64,000 nt of DNA from Clostridiales bacterium (GTDB lineage Bacteria; Bacillota; Clostridia; Lachnospirales; JAQSXR01), in the NCBI GenBank assembly GCA_029256575.1, contig JAQSXR010000003.1:248001-312000 (forward strand), written 5' to 3'. A program made the position numbers and the translations under genes. Each line of letters begins with the position of its first letter. Within the stretch, counting starts at the first letter, position 1. Positions 1 through 10,226 of this stretch are shown here, in pieces. A model generated the notes under the pieces. That model was not told the origin of the DNA, searched no databases, and saw only the letters and a list, made by a program, of their open reading frames with translations.

Positions 1-48
1 TGCTTTATATGCTACGAGCGCTGCGTTTTTTGTATCAATGTTACTCAT
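1..48 (-). CDS. rsfS: Ribosomal silencing factor RsfS, N-terminal fragment (runs off left edge)
   Basis: Minus-strand ATG at 48 reads MSNIDTKNAALVAYKA; sits downstream of yqeK in the usual nadD-yqeK-rsfS order. Confidence 0.55.
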   Translation of the reverse strand, partial: MSNIDTKNAALVAYKA

Positions 49-68
49 TTATTTTTCCTCCATCTAAA

Positions 69-734
69 TTAATTCTCTATTCTATTTATTATATTATAAT
101 AGTAACTATATGTTTCCTTCGATGATTCGTCAATATCAATTTTACATTCTTTTAAATATTCGAGTACTTCTCTCGTACATTTTTCAATTGCTCGATCAAT
201 ATCTACAAAAGCTAATTGCCTTGTTCCGGTAATCTCTTCATGGAATCTTCTCTCTGGCTCGATATAATCTGCTAAATAAATAATTTTTTCTAACATTGTC
301 ATATTAGGTCTACCAGTAGTATGATAACGTATCGCATTTAATACTTCAATATCATTTACACCATACACTTCTTTTGCGAGGTATTCCCCTAATTTAGCAT
401 GTAGTAAGTCTGGTTTTTTGCGTTCAACGGAAGATATTGTGAGTCCAATATTTTCTGCTAATATTAGCTTTTTATCATTGGGCATACATTTTGCACAGTC
501 ATGAAGAATTCCAGCTAATTTTGCTTTTTTCAAATCACAATCGTAACGCATCGCTAGACATTGAGCCGTATAGGCTGTTGAAACTGAATGAATATATCTA
601 ATTTCATCTAGTTCAATAACTAAACGTTTCTTAATATCTGCTGAACACATAGTTTCCATTGAAATACTCCTTACCCATTCTATATTACGAATCCAAGTAA
701 AGTTTATTATCAGCCATATAACAACATACTTCAT
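69..734 (-). CDS. yqeK: HD-domain hydrolase, YqeK family
   Basis: HD motif (GILHDCAKCM), RYHTTGRPNMTMLEKIIYLADYIEP typical of YqeK; next to nadD. True start is probably internal (near MCSADIKKRL). Confidence 0.85.
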   Translation of the reverse strand: MKYVVIWLIINFTWIRNIEWVRSISMETMCSADIKKRLVIELDEIRYIHSVSTAYTAQCLAMRYDCDLKKAKLAGILHDCAKCMPNDKKLILAENIGLTISSVERKKPDLLHAKLGEYLAKEVYGVNDIEVLNAIRYHTTGRPNMTMLEKIIYLADYIEPERRFHEEITGTRQLAFVDIDRAIEKCTREVLEYLKECKIDIDESSKETYSYYYNIINRIEN

Positions 735-1296
735 CCGGCAAAAGATACTTTACGGATCTACCTTCTCTAATTCTATTTCTAATTATTGTCGAGGATATAT
801 CAATAGTTGGCATATCCAGAATATAAACATTTGCCTCATACTGTAGTTTAAAATAATTTGCTTTCTTTTCTAAATCAGAAATATCACAATCATTTCTTGC
901 AGCCACAATAATATTGGTTAATTTAATTAATTTTTCAAAGCGCTCCCACTTTTCTAATTGGTAAAAAGAATCCGCACCAATTATTAAGTATAGGTCATCA
1001 CCAGGATAAAGTCTTTTTAACTCTTCAAAAGAATCTACAGTATATGATTTCCCTTTTCTATCAATTTCTATCGTTGATAATTCAAAATTAGGATTTGTAT
1101 GAATTGCCATTTTAACCATATTAACTCTATAGTCTTTATCAACTAAATCTGAAGTGTCTTTTAGTGCTGGAATATTTGCCGGCATTATAATGACTTTATC
1201 TAATTCAAACCTATCTCGTGCAAATTCGGCAAGTGTTAAATGCGCATTATGAATCGGATTAAATGTTCCACCAAATACTCCTATTTTAATACCCAT
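685..1296 (-). CDS. nadD: Nicotinate-nucleotide adenylyltransferase
   Basis: GVFGGTFNPIHNAHL nucleotidyltransferase motif, SSTIIRNRIREGRSVKYLLP. Confidence 0.92.
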   Translation of the reverse strand: MGIKIGVFGGTFNPIHNAHLTLAEFARDRFELDKVIIMPANIPALKDTSDLVDKDYRVNMVKMAIHTNPNFELSTIEIDRKGKSYTVDSFEELKRLYPGDDLYLIIGADSFYQLEKWERFEKLIKLTNIIVAARNDCDISDLEKKANYFKLQYEANVYILDMPTIDISSTIIRNRIREGRSVKYLLPDEVCCYMADNKLYLDS

Positions 1297-1312
1297 AATC
1301 CCTCCATATAAC

Positions 1313-3013
1313 CTATTTATAGCATACGTATCCAGATATCTTTGAAAATATCATAGCACCATTTTTGTACTCACTGAGTGCTTCCAGCAAATCATCATTT
1401 GAAGCAAATTGCTCTTCATTTCTTAGATAAATTATAGTATCAGCCATTTCTGAAGTAATATATTTATTGAGTGTTAAGAGTTCAGCTTTCGTTGCTGTAT
1501 TAATATTTGTGTATAACGATATCTTCGAACTATCGTATTCTTGGATCTTAAAAGGTAATTCAGAAATATTTCTATATATATCCTTATTGTTTAATACACT
1601 AGTCTTAATATAGCTTGTAAGATTAAACATCTTTACAATATCTTCTTTATCCATAGCATTTATATTTATTATATTATTAGTACGTTGCGTAAAGTAAACA
1701 CAATCTTTAAAATAATTTGTAACATCACCAATTGATTTTGTTAAATCAGTAATATTATTAAATGGTCTATTTTTTATTATTTTATCGGCAAATGCTTCTT
1801 TTGCTGCACTCGTATGATTTGTTCTTCCAAATAAAGAAATTAACTCAATTTTATTAGCTGTATTAATATCCGTATAAACACTTGCATTATCTGCAATTCG
1901 TCTTGCATCCATATCCGTTAAATATACTGGAGTGTTTGCTAATTCTTGAAGATTTCTAAACTTATATTTGTAAAAAACACTTGCATCATAAATACTCTTT
2001 GCATAAACTTCATATAAACCTGAATACTTCTTCATTTCTTCCAAAGAAGCAGTATTTATATTAATTTTTGCAATCGATACAGGATTCTCATAATCTGCTA
2101 CATTTTCAAACGTAATAAATTCTTTTGAACGATCTAATATTGTAGTAGTCATTCCATCAATATTTTTCAAAGTATCAAGTGTTGATATTTCATTAAATAT
2201 TCTATAATTCAAAATATTTTGTACTACTATATCATTATTGGTATAGCTATAATTGATAAGAGAAAGTAACTCTGACTCTTCCGCTAAAGTTATATTGGTA
2301 ACTACCGTTAGATACTTTTTATTCTTTGCATACCACTTAGAATTAAAGCTTTCATCTACATTCTTTATCTCTTCTATTGTATTAAAAGGATTTCCTGTTC
2401 GATATTCTAAGATTCTACTAGCCATCACATAAGTTGTATCCTCAAGAATCCCAATTAAATTATTAATAGAGGATGTATTTAGATTAACTTTTGGACCTTT
2501 TTCAAAATAATTACTTTCATACGAACCATTCCATATACCTTGTGCGGTTACAATCGCTGATTTCTCAGCTGCAAGCAAGGTTTCATAGCTATCGCTTAAA
2601 TAGTAACCTTTATCAACTTTTGCTAAACCATTTTTCAACAAAATTTCATTTAAAGTCTGTGCTGCATCCTTTAAGATATATACGTTTCTCCAACCATTTG
2701 TCTTTGGTAGATTTGTATTGTTTCTTTCAGGCATAACATAAACTGTCTTACCTAAATAGTAGTTTGAAATATATTCAAATGCATCCCGATTTCCTTCTGT
2801 GTTAACACCTATCAGCTTAACTATTTCCATATTACTCTGAGAATAGGTATCTCCATATAAAACCTTTAAAACCTCACCATCAATAACCTCAATTACTCTG
2901 GCAACTTTTAAATTGTTAAAATCCGGATAAAATTTTGTTGCAGCTGATCCTTTTATATTGCATGTAGTTAACAATATAACAGACACTAAAATTAAAGAAA
3001 TATATTTCTTCAA
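1313..3013 (-). CDS. Secreted SNase-like domain fused to tandem ComEA-type helix-hairpin-helix repeats
   Basis: Signal peptide; VIEVIDGEVLKVLYGD...IGVNTEG SNase-like N-terminus; repeated ININTA..EL..L HhH units. Confidence 0.7.
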   Translation of the reverse strand: MKKYISLILVSVILLTTCNIKGSAATKFYPDFNNLKVARVIEVIDGEVLKVLYGDTYSQSNMEIVKLIGVNTEGNRDAFEYISNYYLGKTVYVMPERNNTNLPKTNGWRNVYILKDAAQTLNEILLKNGLAKVDKGYYLSDSYETLLAAEKSAIVTAQGIWNGSYESNYFEKGPKVNLNTSSINNLIGILEDTTYVMASRILEYRTGNPFNTIEEIKNVDESFNSKWYAKNKKYLTVVTNITLAEESELLSLINYSYTNNDIVVQNILNYRIFNEISTLDTLKNIDGMTTTILDRSKEFITFENVADYENPVSIAKININTASLEEMKKYSGLYEVYAKSIYDASVFYKYKFRNLQELANTPVYLTDMDARRIADNASVYTDINTANKIELISLFGRTNHTSAAKEAFADKIIKNRPFNNITDLTKSIGDVTNYFKDCVYFTQRTNNIININAMDKEDIVKMFNLTSYIKTSVLNNKDIYRNISELPFKIQEYDSSKISLYTNINTATKAELLTLNKYITSEMADTIIYLRNEEQFASNDDLLEALSEYKNGAMIFSKISGYVCYK

Positions 3014-3056
3014 ATCTATCCCTCCCTACCCAGTGAAAATGTGCATGCTCTTTAAC

Positions 3057-3359
3057 CTACTTTGGTAATTCAATCTTTCTTTTTTGTGGATCTTTTGCTT
3101 GTTTATATAGTACAATCTTTCTTCCCATAACATGTACAATTTCTGAACGTGTTCTTTGTGCGATTGTTTCTGCTATGGTTGCTGGATCTTCCATACAATT
3201 GCTTAATACACTTAGTTTTACTATTTCTCTCGCATTAATTGCATCCGTAACTGCTGTAACTAGTTCTGGAGTAACTGCTGATTTTCCAATTTGGAAAATA
3301 GGCTCTAGTGTATTCGCAATCGCACGCAAGTGCGCTCTTTGTTTACTATTTTCTATCAT
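3057..3359 (-). CDS. yhbY: CRM-domain RNA-binding protein, YhbY family
   Basis: 100 aa; KQRAHLRAIANTLEPIFQIGKSAVTPELV and RRSEIVHVMGRKIVLYK-like C-terminus. Confidence 0.88.
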   Translation of the reverse strand: MIENSKQRAHLRAIANTLEPIFQIGKSAVTPELVTAVTDAINAREIVKLSVLSNCMEDPATIAETIAQRTRSEIVHVMGRKIVLYKQAKDPQKRKIELPK

Positions 3360-3372
3360 ATTTCAATTTCTC

Positions 3373-4653
3373 CTATTCAAAATACTCGAATTCTAGATAA
3401 TACATGCGGACAATGTCACCCTCTTGTATTCCTAATTCTTTTAGTTCGTCAATGATATTATTTTCTCTCAAGAATTTTTGGAAGAAATCAAAACCTTTTT
3501 CAGATTCAAGATTTGTGTAACCAAGCATTCTTTGTATTCTAGGTCCTTCAACAGCATAAACATTGTCTTCAACTTTTTCTACTGTATAAGGTTCGTTAGA
3601 CACAACAGATTTCTCGTCTTCAAAATATTCTCTTTCAAATATTATCGGTTCAATGTTAAGACTTTTTAATAGATCTTTTACATGAAATAATAATTCTCTT
3701 ACACCTTTGCCAGTTACAGCAGAAATAGGGTATACTTTGATACCTTTTGGTTCAAATTCATCCCTTAAAGCTTGGATATTATCACTGTAATCACCTAAGT
3801 CAATCTTATTCGCTGCTATTACTTGTGGTCTTGATGAAAGTTCGTTATTATAGACTTTTAATTCATTATTAATTATATTAATATCCTCAACTGGATCTCT
3901 ACCTTCTACTCCAGCCACATCTACGATGTGAATATTAACTCTTGTTCTTTCAATATGTCTTAGGAATTCATGTCCTAATCCAATACCTTCTGAAGCTCCT
4001 TCAATTAGTCCAGGAATATCAGCAATTACGAAGCCTTGTCCATCTTCCAAGTCAACTACACCAAGATTCGGATTTAACGTTGTAAAGTGATAATTCGCAA
4101 CTTTAGGTCTAGCATTAGTTACACTTGCTAAGAAAGTTGATTTACCAACATTAGGGAAACCAATTAGTCCTACATCGGCAATTGTCTTTAGTTCAAGTAA
4201 TAAATGAAAATCTCTTGAGTCTTGCCCTGGTTGAGCAAATTTTGGTATTTGCATAGTAGGGGTAGCGTAATGTTGATTTCCTTTTCCGCCTTTTCCACCT
4301 TTAACGATAACAAATCTCATATCAGGATCTGCCATATCAACTATAACTTTTCCAGTCGTTTCTTCTCTAATAACAGTACCTTGTGGTACTTCAATAATAA
4401 CATTTTCACCATCTGCTCCATGTTGACGTCTTCTACCGCCTACGCCACCATCTTCTGCAATGAATTTTCTATGATGTCTAAATTCGGATAAGGTATTCAA
4501 ACCTTTTGCTACAACGAAAACTACGTCGCCACCTTTACCGCCGTCGCCACCATCTGGTCCACCGTTTGCTACATACATTTCTCTTCGAAAACTTACATGT
4601 CCGTCTCCACCTTTACCTGAGCGAACATAAATCTTAGCTCTATCTGTAAACAT
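3373..4653 (-). CDS. obgE: GTPase Obg/CgtA
   Basis: Gly-rich OBG fold (GGDGGKGGDVVF), GFPNVGKST, DIPGLIEGAS, C-terminal OCT domain. Confidence 0.97.
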   Translation of the reverse strand: MFTDRAKIYVRSGKGGDGHVSFRREMYVANGGPDGGDGGKGGDVVFVVAKGLNTLSEFRHHRKFIAEDGGVGGRRRQHGADGENVIIEVPQGTVIREETTGKVIVDMADPDMRFVIVKGGKGGKGNQHYATPTMQIPKFAQPGQDSRDFHLLLELKTIADVGLIGFPNVGKSTFLASVTNARPKVANYHFTTLNPNLGVVDLEDGQGFVIADIPGLIEGASEGIGLGHEFLRHIERTRVNIHIVDVAGVEGRDPVEDINIINNELKVYNNELSSRPQVIAANKIDLGDYSDNIQALRDEFEPKGIKVYPISAVTGKGVRELLFHVKDLLKSLNIEPIIFEREYFEDEKSVVSNEPYTVEKVEDNVYAVEGPRIQRMLGYTNLESEKGFDFFQKFLRENNIIDELKELGIQEGDIVRMYYLEFEYFE

Positions 4654-4806
4654 TTTTACACCTACTTTACTGTAATTTGCATTTTACAATCAAAAATTAA
4701 TGACATCATAACCACAGATTGTATTCTACTATTATATTAACCATTTTTCATATTATAATATATCAAATATTAATTTAATATAGTATGTACTTATTTTGTC
4801 TAAAAA

Positions 4807-4845
4807 AAAAGTTTCAAATCACAAGACTTGAAACTTTTCGTTATT
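4807..4845 (-). terminator. Rho-independent terminator after rpmA
   Basis: AAAAGTTTCAAGTCTTGTGATTTGAAACTTTTTTTTT on minus strand. Confidence 0.8.
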
Positions 4846-5134
4846 ATTCGTTAACTACTATTGGATGTACAGAAGCTTGCTTTTTGTCTCTGCCTTTTCT
4901 TTCAAATCTAAGAACTCCATCAACCAATGCGAATAATGTATCGTCTCCACCACGGCCTACATTAATACCTGGATGAATCTTTGTTCCACGTTGTCTAAAA
5001 AGAATATTTCCAGCTTTTACAAATTGTCCGTCTGCTCTCTTCGCACCTAAGCGCTTAGATTGAGAATCTCTACCATTTTTAGTAGAACCAACGCCCTTTT
5101 TATGAGCGAATAACTGAAGGTTCATCTTTAACAT
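4844..5134 (-). CDS. rpmA: 50S ribosomal protein L27
   Basis: [35 protein letters not shown]-terminal extension typical of Firmicutes. Confidence 0.97.
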   Translation of the reverse strand: MLKMNLQLFAHKKGVGSTKNGRDSQSKRLGAKRADGQFVKAGNILFRQRGTKIHPGINVGRGGDDTLFALVDGVLRFERKGRDKKQASVHPIVVNE

Positions 5135-5137
5135 AAT

Positions 5138-5458
5138 TTACACCTCCTCAAATTTAAGGTTTATATATTTTTTTCCGTAAGTTTCTAAAATCCCTGTAAG
5201 CCCAATTAACATCGATTCCAATAATAATTGGGTCGCGCTATTTGGTTCATCTATAAGCTTACATTTCGCATATCCTTCATCAACTCTATACTCTATCTTA
5301 ACCTCTGTTAAATTCTCAAGAGAATTAATAGTTGTAATAAAAAGTACCGTTGTTGCTGAACATATAATATCTTTTCCGTTTTTTGCGTATCCGGCATGAC
5401 CGTTAGCTTCAAAACCGATTACCAAATCATTATGTTTAAAAATACTAATATTAATCAT
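5138..5458 (-). CDS. prp: Ribosomal-processing cysteine protease Prp (YsxB)
   Basis: Between rplU and rpmA; GHAGYAKNGKDIICSATTVL. Confidence 0.9.
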   Translation of the reverse strand: MINISIFKHNDLVIGFEANGHAGYAKNGKDIICSATTVLFITTINSLENLTEVKIEYRVDEGYAKCKLIDEPNSATQLLLESMLIGLTGILETYGKKYINLKFEEV

Positions 5459-5463
5459 AATAA

Positions 5464-5778
5464 TTAAGCGTTAATCTTTTCAATCTTAACTCTTGTAAAT
5501 GATTGTCTATGACCTTGCTTTTTGTGATATCCTGATTTTCTCTTGTATTTGTAAACGATAATCTTCTTAGATCTGCCTTCTTCTAAAACCGTTGCTGTAA
5601 CTGTTGCATTGCTAACGATTGGATTTCCAACTACTAAAGATCCATCTTCTTTACTTACAAGTAAAATTTGATCAAAATTCACTGTGTCACCTGCTTCAAC
5701 TCCAAGTTTTTCAACTTTTACGAAATCGCCTTCAGTAACTTTGTATTGCTTGCCACCTGTTGCTATAACTGCGTACAT
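5464..5778 (-). CDS. rplU: 50S ribosomal protein L21
   Basis: [14 protein letters not shown]...[17 protein letters not shown]. Confidence 0.97.
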   Translation of the reverse strand: MYAVIATGGKQYKVTEGDFVKVEKLGVEAGDTVNFDQILLVSKEDGSLVVGNPIVSNATVTATVLEEGRSKKIIVYKYKRKSGYHKKQGHRQSFTRVKIEKINA

Positions 5779-5784
5779 TCTAGT

Positions 5785-5905
5785 ACCTCCTTAATCATAA
5801 ACTCGCCAATTTTGGTGGTAGTAAACTACTCTTTTAGACCTAATTGTGCGGCACACTCATGAATACTATCATACAAGCCAATTGCTGTCAAGTAAATTCC
5901 CCAAA
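5785..5905 (-). promoter_or_regulatory. Probable ribosomal protein L21 leader
   Basis: About 120-nt untranslated leader upstream of rplU in the expected position; structure not computed. Confidence 0.45.
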
Positions 5906-5983
5906 ATTTGCAATAAAATGATTTGTTTGTCATATATATAAGCTTATGTCTATATGATATTATTTCTTATCAAATGTCATTAT

Positions 5984-7162
5984 TTATCTTACACTTTTAC
6001 CTAAATACTCCGCGATTGCTTCTACATCCTTATCTCCACGTCCAGATACAGTTACAATTATGATATCCTCTTTATCAAATTCTTTCGCACATTTAATTGC
6101 ATAAGCGAGTGCATGCGAACTTTCTATAGCAGGAATAATACCTTCCGTCTTAGATAAGGTTAATAGTGCATTAACAGCTTCATCATCTGTAATAGCTACA
6201 TATTCTGCTCTTCCTATTTCATTTAAATGTGCATGTTCTGGTCAAACACCTGGATAATCAAGTCCTGGTGAGATTGAATAAACCGGTGCAACCTCTTTGT
6301 TCTCATCCAATACACAAAGTGTTTTCATACCATGTATTACAGTTGTTTCACCAAGGGTTATAGTAGCTGCATGCATTTTGGTATCAAGTCCTTTTCCAGC
6401 TGCTTCTGCTCCGATTAATCGAACATCTTTATCATCTATATATTCTGCAAAAGAACCAATTGCATTACTTCCACCACCAACACAAGCTATTATTGCATTT
6501 GGAAGACGACCTTCTTTTTTCAGAATCTGTGCTTTTGATTCTTGACTAATAATTCTTTGGAACTCTTTTACGATCGTAGGGTATGGATGAGGGCCAACAG
6601 CAGAACCTAATACATAGAAAGTATCTTCTGCATGTTCAATCCAATAAACCAATGCCTCATCAACTGCTTCCTTAAGCGTTTGTGTTCCTGATAAAGCAGC
6701 CACTACCTTTGATCCTAGCATTTCCATTCGAAACACATTTAATGCTTGTCGATGCATATCTTCTTTTCCCATAAAAACAATGCATTCCATATTCAGAAGC
6801 GCTGCGATAGTAGCGGTTGCAACTCCGTGTTGGCCGGCTCCTGTTTCTGCTACTACTTTTTTCTTACCCATTCTCTTTGCTAAAAGCATTTGACCTAATA
6901 CGTTATTAAGCTTATGGGCACCTGTATGATTTAAATCTTCTCTTTTTAGATAAATCTTTGCTCCACCACAATATTCGGTAAAACGTTCAGCCAGATACAA
7001 CGGTGTTTCTCTTCCTGCATATTCCGTTAAATAATACATATACTCTTTTCTAAAATCTTCATCATCTTTGTACGTTACAAACGCATCTTCCAATTCCTTT
7101 AATACCAACGCCAAATTCTCTGGAACATAAGCTCCACCAAAACTACCAAATGTTTGTTTCAT
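5984..7162 (-). pseudogene. trpB: Tryptophan synthase beta chain interrupted by one in-frame TGA (6242-6244)
   Basis: ...[99 protein letters not shown] in the same frame. Confidence 0.88.
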
Positions 7163-7214
7163 GTTTCATTCCTCCTGATATTATTGTTTATATTCTGGCA
7201 TAAATGTGTTTGTA

Positions 7215-7470
7215 AGTATTAAGACAACAAAAAACGCCCATCCTTAGATATAATCTAAGGACAGGCGTATTATATACCTGCGGTACCACCTTAATTGTCG
7301 TAATGACCTCTCTCACAGAATGCCTACACATTCCTGCTCTATAACGTGAGCGTACGTTGCTAAATACTTGGGTTTCCCTGTTCATCAGCACCCTCAAAGG
7401 TCCATTTGTCCATTTCGTTTACTATTAGGTTCCCAGCAGCCCTAACTCTCTGTAAGTTCGTGAATGGTTT
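7215..7470 (-). promoter_or_regulatory. T-box leader, probably Trp-responsive
   Basis: Minus strand AATTAAGGTGGTACCGCAG T-box core followed by CGCCTGTCCTTAGATTATATCTAAGGATGGGCGTTTTTT terminator, upstream of trpB. Confidence 0.85.
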
Positions 7471-7641
7471 TATTTCCTTATCAATGGTTTACTTCTATAT
7501 CTTATTACGAATGGTTTGTATTTGTCAACACTTTTTATTCTTTTTACTCAAAAAAATATTACATCTCTTTTTATATTTAATATGACATGGTATACTAATC
7601 TCAAATATTGATTATTTACCTATGTAAATAATCAAATCAAA

Positions 7642-8187
7642 ATGGAGGATTATAGAATGGATTTCTTAGATTTAGCAAAGAAAAGATTTTCGGTCAGAAA
7701 GTTTATTGACAAACCCATTGAAGAGGATAAAATTCTTAAAATATTGGAAGCCGGAAGAATTGCTCCCACTGCTGTTAATTATCAACCACAACGGATTCTA
7801 GTAGTAAAGGATCCTAGAAATCTTGCAAAATTAGAAGAGGCAAGAAGAATATTTGGTGCAACTCTAGCTCTTGTTGTATGTGCAAATCACGATGAAAGTT
7901 GGAAACGTTCTTTTGACAATAAAGATTTTGCAGATGTAGATGCTTCAATCATTACCGATCATATGATGCTTCAAGCAACGGAACTTGGTTTAGGAAGTGT
8001 TTGGATTAGTTCTTTTGATCCAGCCTTATTAATTGATCTATTTAATATTCCAAATAATTTTGAAGCTATAAATATTCTTGCTATTGGGTATCCTGTAGAA
8101 AGCATACCACTTGCAGCTTCTTCACCAGATAGACATAACGTAGCAAGAAAACCATTATCCGAAACAGTATTTTATGAAACATTTTAA
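7642..8187 (+). CDS. Nitroreductase family protein (likely start MDFLDLAKKRFSVRKF)
   Basis: RFSVRKF..., APTAVNYQPQRILVV, ELGLGSVWI, GYP. Confidence 0.9.
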   Translation: MEDYRMDFLDLAKKRFSVRKFIDKPIEEDKILKILEAGRIAPTAVNYQPQRILVVKDPRNLAKLEEARRIFGATLALVVCANHDESWKRSFDNKDFADVDASIITDHMMLQATELGLGSVWISSFDPALLIDLFNIPNNFEAINILAIGYPVESIPLAASSPDRHNVARKPLSETVFYETF

Positions 8188-8235
8188 ACGATGATCATGC
8201 ATTGATAGATTGTTAAATATCTAATATCCACTTTC

Positions 8236-8290
8236 ACAAAGAGATTAATTAGTTAATTATTTCCTAATTAATCTCTATTATTTTTATTTT
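8236..8290 (+). terminator. Rho-independent terminator
   Basis: AGAGATTAATTAG...CTAATTAATCTCT followed by T-rich tract. Confidence 0.7.
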
Positions 8291-8410
8291 CTTATATATT
8301 TATTAATTTTATATTGATATTTTCTTTGTACACATTTACAATATATAACTAAGAGAATAAAAAGATTCTATTAACTAAGACTTATTACATAAAACACTTA
8401 GGAGGCCACA

Positions 8411-9022
8411 ATGCAAGATGTTATAATAATTGGTGTTGCTGGAGGTTCTGCATCAGGTAAAACCACAGTTGCAAATAGATTAAAGGATGAATTTAAGGAA
8501 AGTGTTGAGTTAATGTGCCACGATTATTACTATCGTGCACACTATGATTTACCATTTGAGGAAAGGTCACAGTTAAATTACGACCACCCTTATGCGTTTG
8601 ATACGGACTTATTAATTAGTGATATTAAGAAGCTAAAACAGTGTATTCCGATTGACCGACCTGTTTACTCTTATACGGATCACAATAGGACCAATGAAAC
8701 GGTAAGAGTAAATCCTGCCAAAGTAATTATCATTGAAGGTTTTATGATTTTTGAAAACAAAGAATTACTTGACCTAATGGATATTAAGATCTATGTCGAT
8801 ACCGATGCAGATGTTCGATTAATTAGACGTATATTAAGAGATGTAAAAGAACGTGGAAGAAGCCTTGACTCCGTTATCACTCAATATTCCACTACTGTTA
8901 AACCAATGCATGAACAGTTCGTTGAACCTTCTAAAAAGCATGCAGACATCATTATTCCAAATGGTGGTCTAAATGAAGTTGCAATTTCGATGCTTATTAA
9001 CAAAATCAAATCAATTGTATAA
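8411..9022 (+). CDS. udk: Uridine kinase family protein
   Basis: GVAGGSASGKTTVANRL P-loop; HDYYYR; DLLISDIKKL; EGFMIFENKELLDLMDIKIYVDTDADVRLIRRI. Confidence 0.88.
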   Translation: MQDVIIIGVAGGSASGKTTVANRLKDEFKESVELMCHDYYYRAHYDLPFEERSQLNYDHPYAFDTDLLISDIKKLKQCIPIDRPVYSYTDHNRTNETVRVNPAKVIIIEGFMIFENKELLDLMDIKIYVDTDADVRLIRRILRDVKERGRSLDSVITQYSTTVKPMHEQFVEPSKKHADIIIPNGGLNEVAISMLINKIKSIV

Positions 9023-9037
9023 ACTATTTTAATTAAT

Positions 9038-9080
9038 CTTAAGGGGATAGCTCAATGTTTATCGAGCCATCCCCTATTAT
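9038..9080. terminator. Bidirectional terminator hairpin
   Basis: GGGGATaGCTC-N10-GAGCcATCCCC between convergent genes. Confidence 0.75.
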
Positions 9081-10154
9081 TATTTCTTTTTGCTTTGATA
9101 TTCTGCTAATAATAAATCTACCACTCGACCATAACTTCTGGTCCCATCTGTTTGTGCATTTGCTTTTAAATATGTATTATTTATAACTTCTGTCGCATCT
9201 GCCACTGGTCCTCGAAATTGTTTCCAGTATGTTATACTACTCGTCCAATCTCGAATAATTTGCTCCGGCAATGTATCATATAAAGCCCAATATTCTTCTT
9301 TTCCACCCGCATCGTACAACGCATTCATGCTATAAGTAATGGCAGATACGATTCCACTATATTGAAAAGCTGGACTATCTGATGCCATACAAGCAAGATA
9401 TGCTATAAAATTTGCTTCATCTTCTCTCATAAAACCTTTTAGATGAGATAATTCATGACAAACAGTTGATGGAATATCATAAGCTGGGACATCATTATCA
9501 TAGTTTGCCTCAACGGTAAACGGTGAATAAACACCAACTATTTGAGTATATGACATAAGCCTTGATGCAATAATTGGCTTAACATTTGGATAGTAGCCAG
9601 ATAGATCATTATATTCGGTGCCAATGTTTTTCATTGCTTTTCTTGCAGTACTAGAAATATCTACATCAATAACAGTTAATCCATTTTTATCTACTTTTAC
9701 TTCTTCACTAATTGAAGTTGCGCGTCTAATTAAGTCTTCACATAGCTCATACAGCAAATGTATAGCGGTGATAATTTATGCCTGTTGTAAGGGTAAATGT
9801 TAAAGCAATCGAGCAAATGATACATATTACTTTTAGAATTCTTTTCTTGATATTTTTTGTATCTTTATGCCTCTTAGTAAATAAGTTCTTAATAAAAATA
9901 ATAATCTTATAAATAACACCAATTATTATCAAATATATTAATATCTCAACAACAGAGAACGGAAATATTGATGTAATCCTGCTCATAATATTAACTATAA
10001 TTGGATAAATGGTAGTTGCATACCACTCAGCAAACGGAGAATATAAGCGCGCAGTGACATTAAGAACTACTAATAATAAAAAGCTAACTGCAATAAAAAC
10101 AATATATTTTTTATAACTTTCCTTCGTATGTAAATATCCAAGTCTACTGTTCAT
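9080..10154 (-). pseudogene. DUF3810 membrane metallopeptidase-like gene, split into two overlapping ORFs (9747-10154 and 9080-9757)
   Basis: Upstream ORF has TM segments and ends TTGINYHRYTFAV*; downstream ORF begins in another frame with LYELCEDLI and carries STVCHELSHLKGF. Confidence 0.6.
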
Positions 10155-10226
10155 ATGCCCTCCCTTAATTAAGCAAAAAATAATAAAGTCTCATAAAATT
10201 CTTACTCTTATATAAAAATGACAAAA

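Noticed and set aside
6242-6244. TGA in trpB as genuine recoding of UGA to Gly
   Set aside because: UGA acts as a normal stop elsewhere in this window and this is the only such site; a nonsense mutation or base error is simpler.
7188-7397. ORF 7188-7397 (-)
   Set aside because: Lies within the T-box leader; no coding support.
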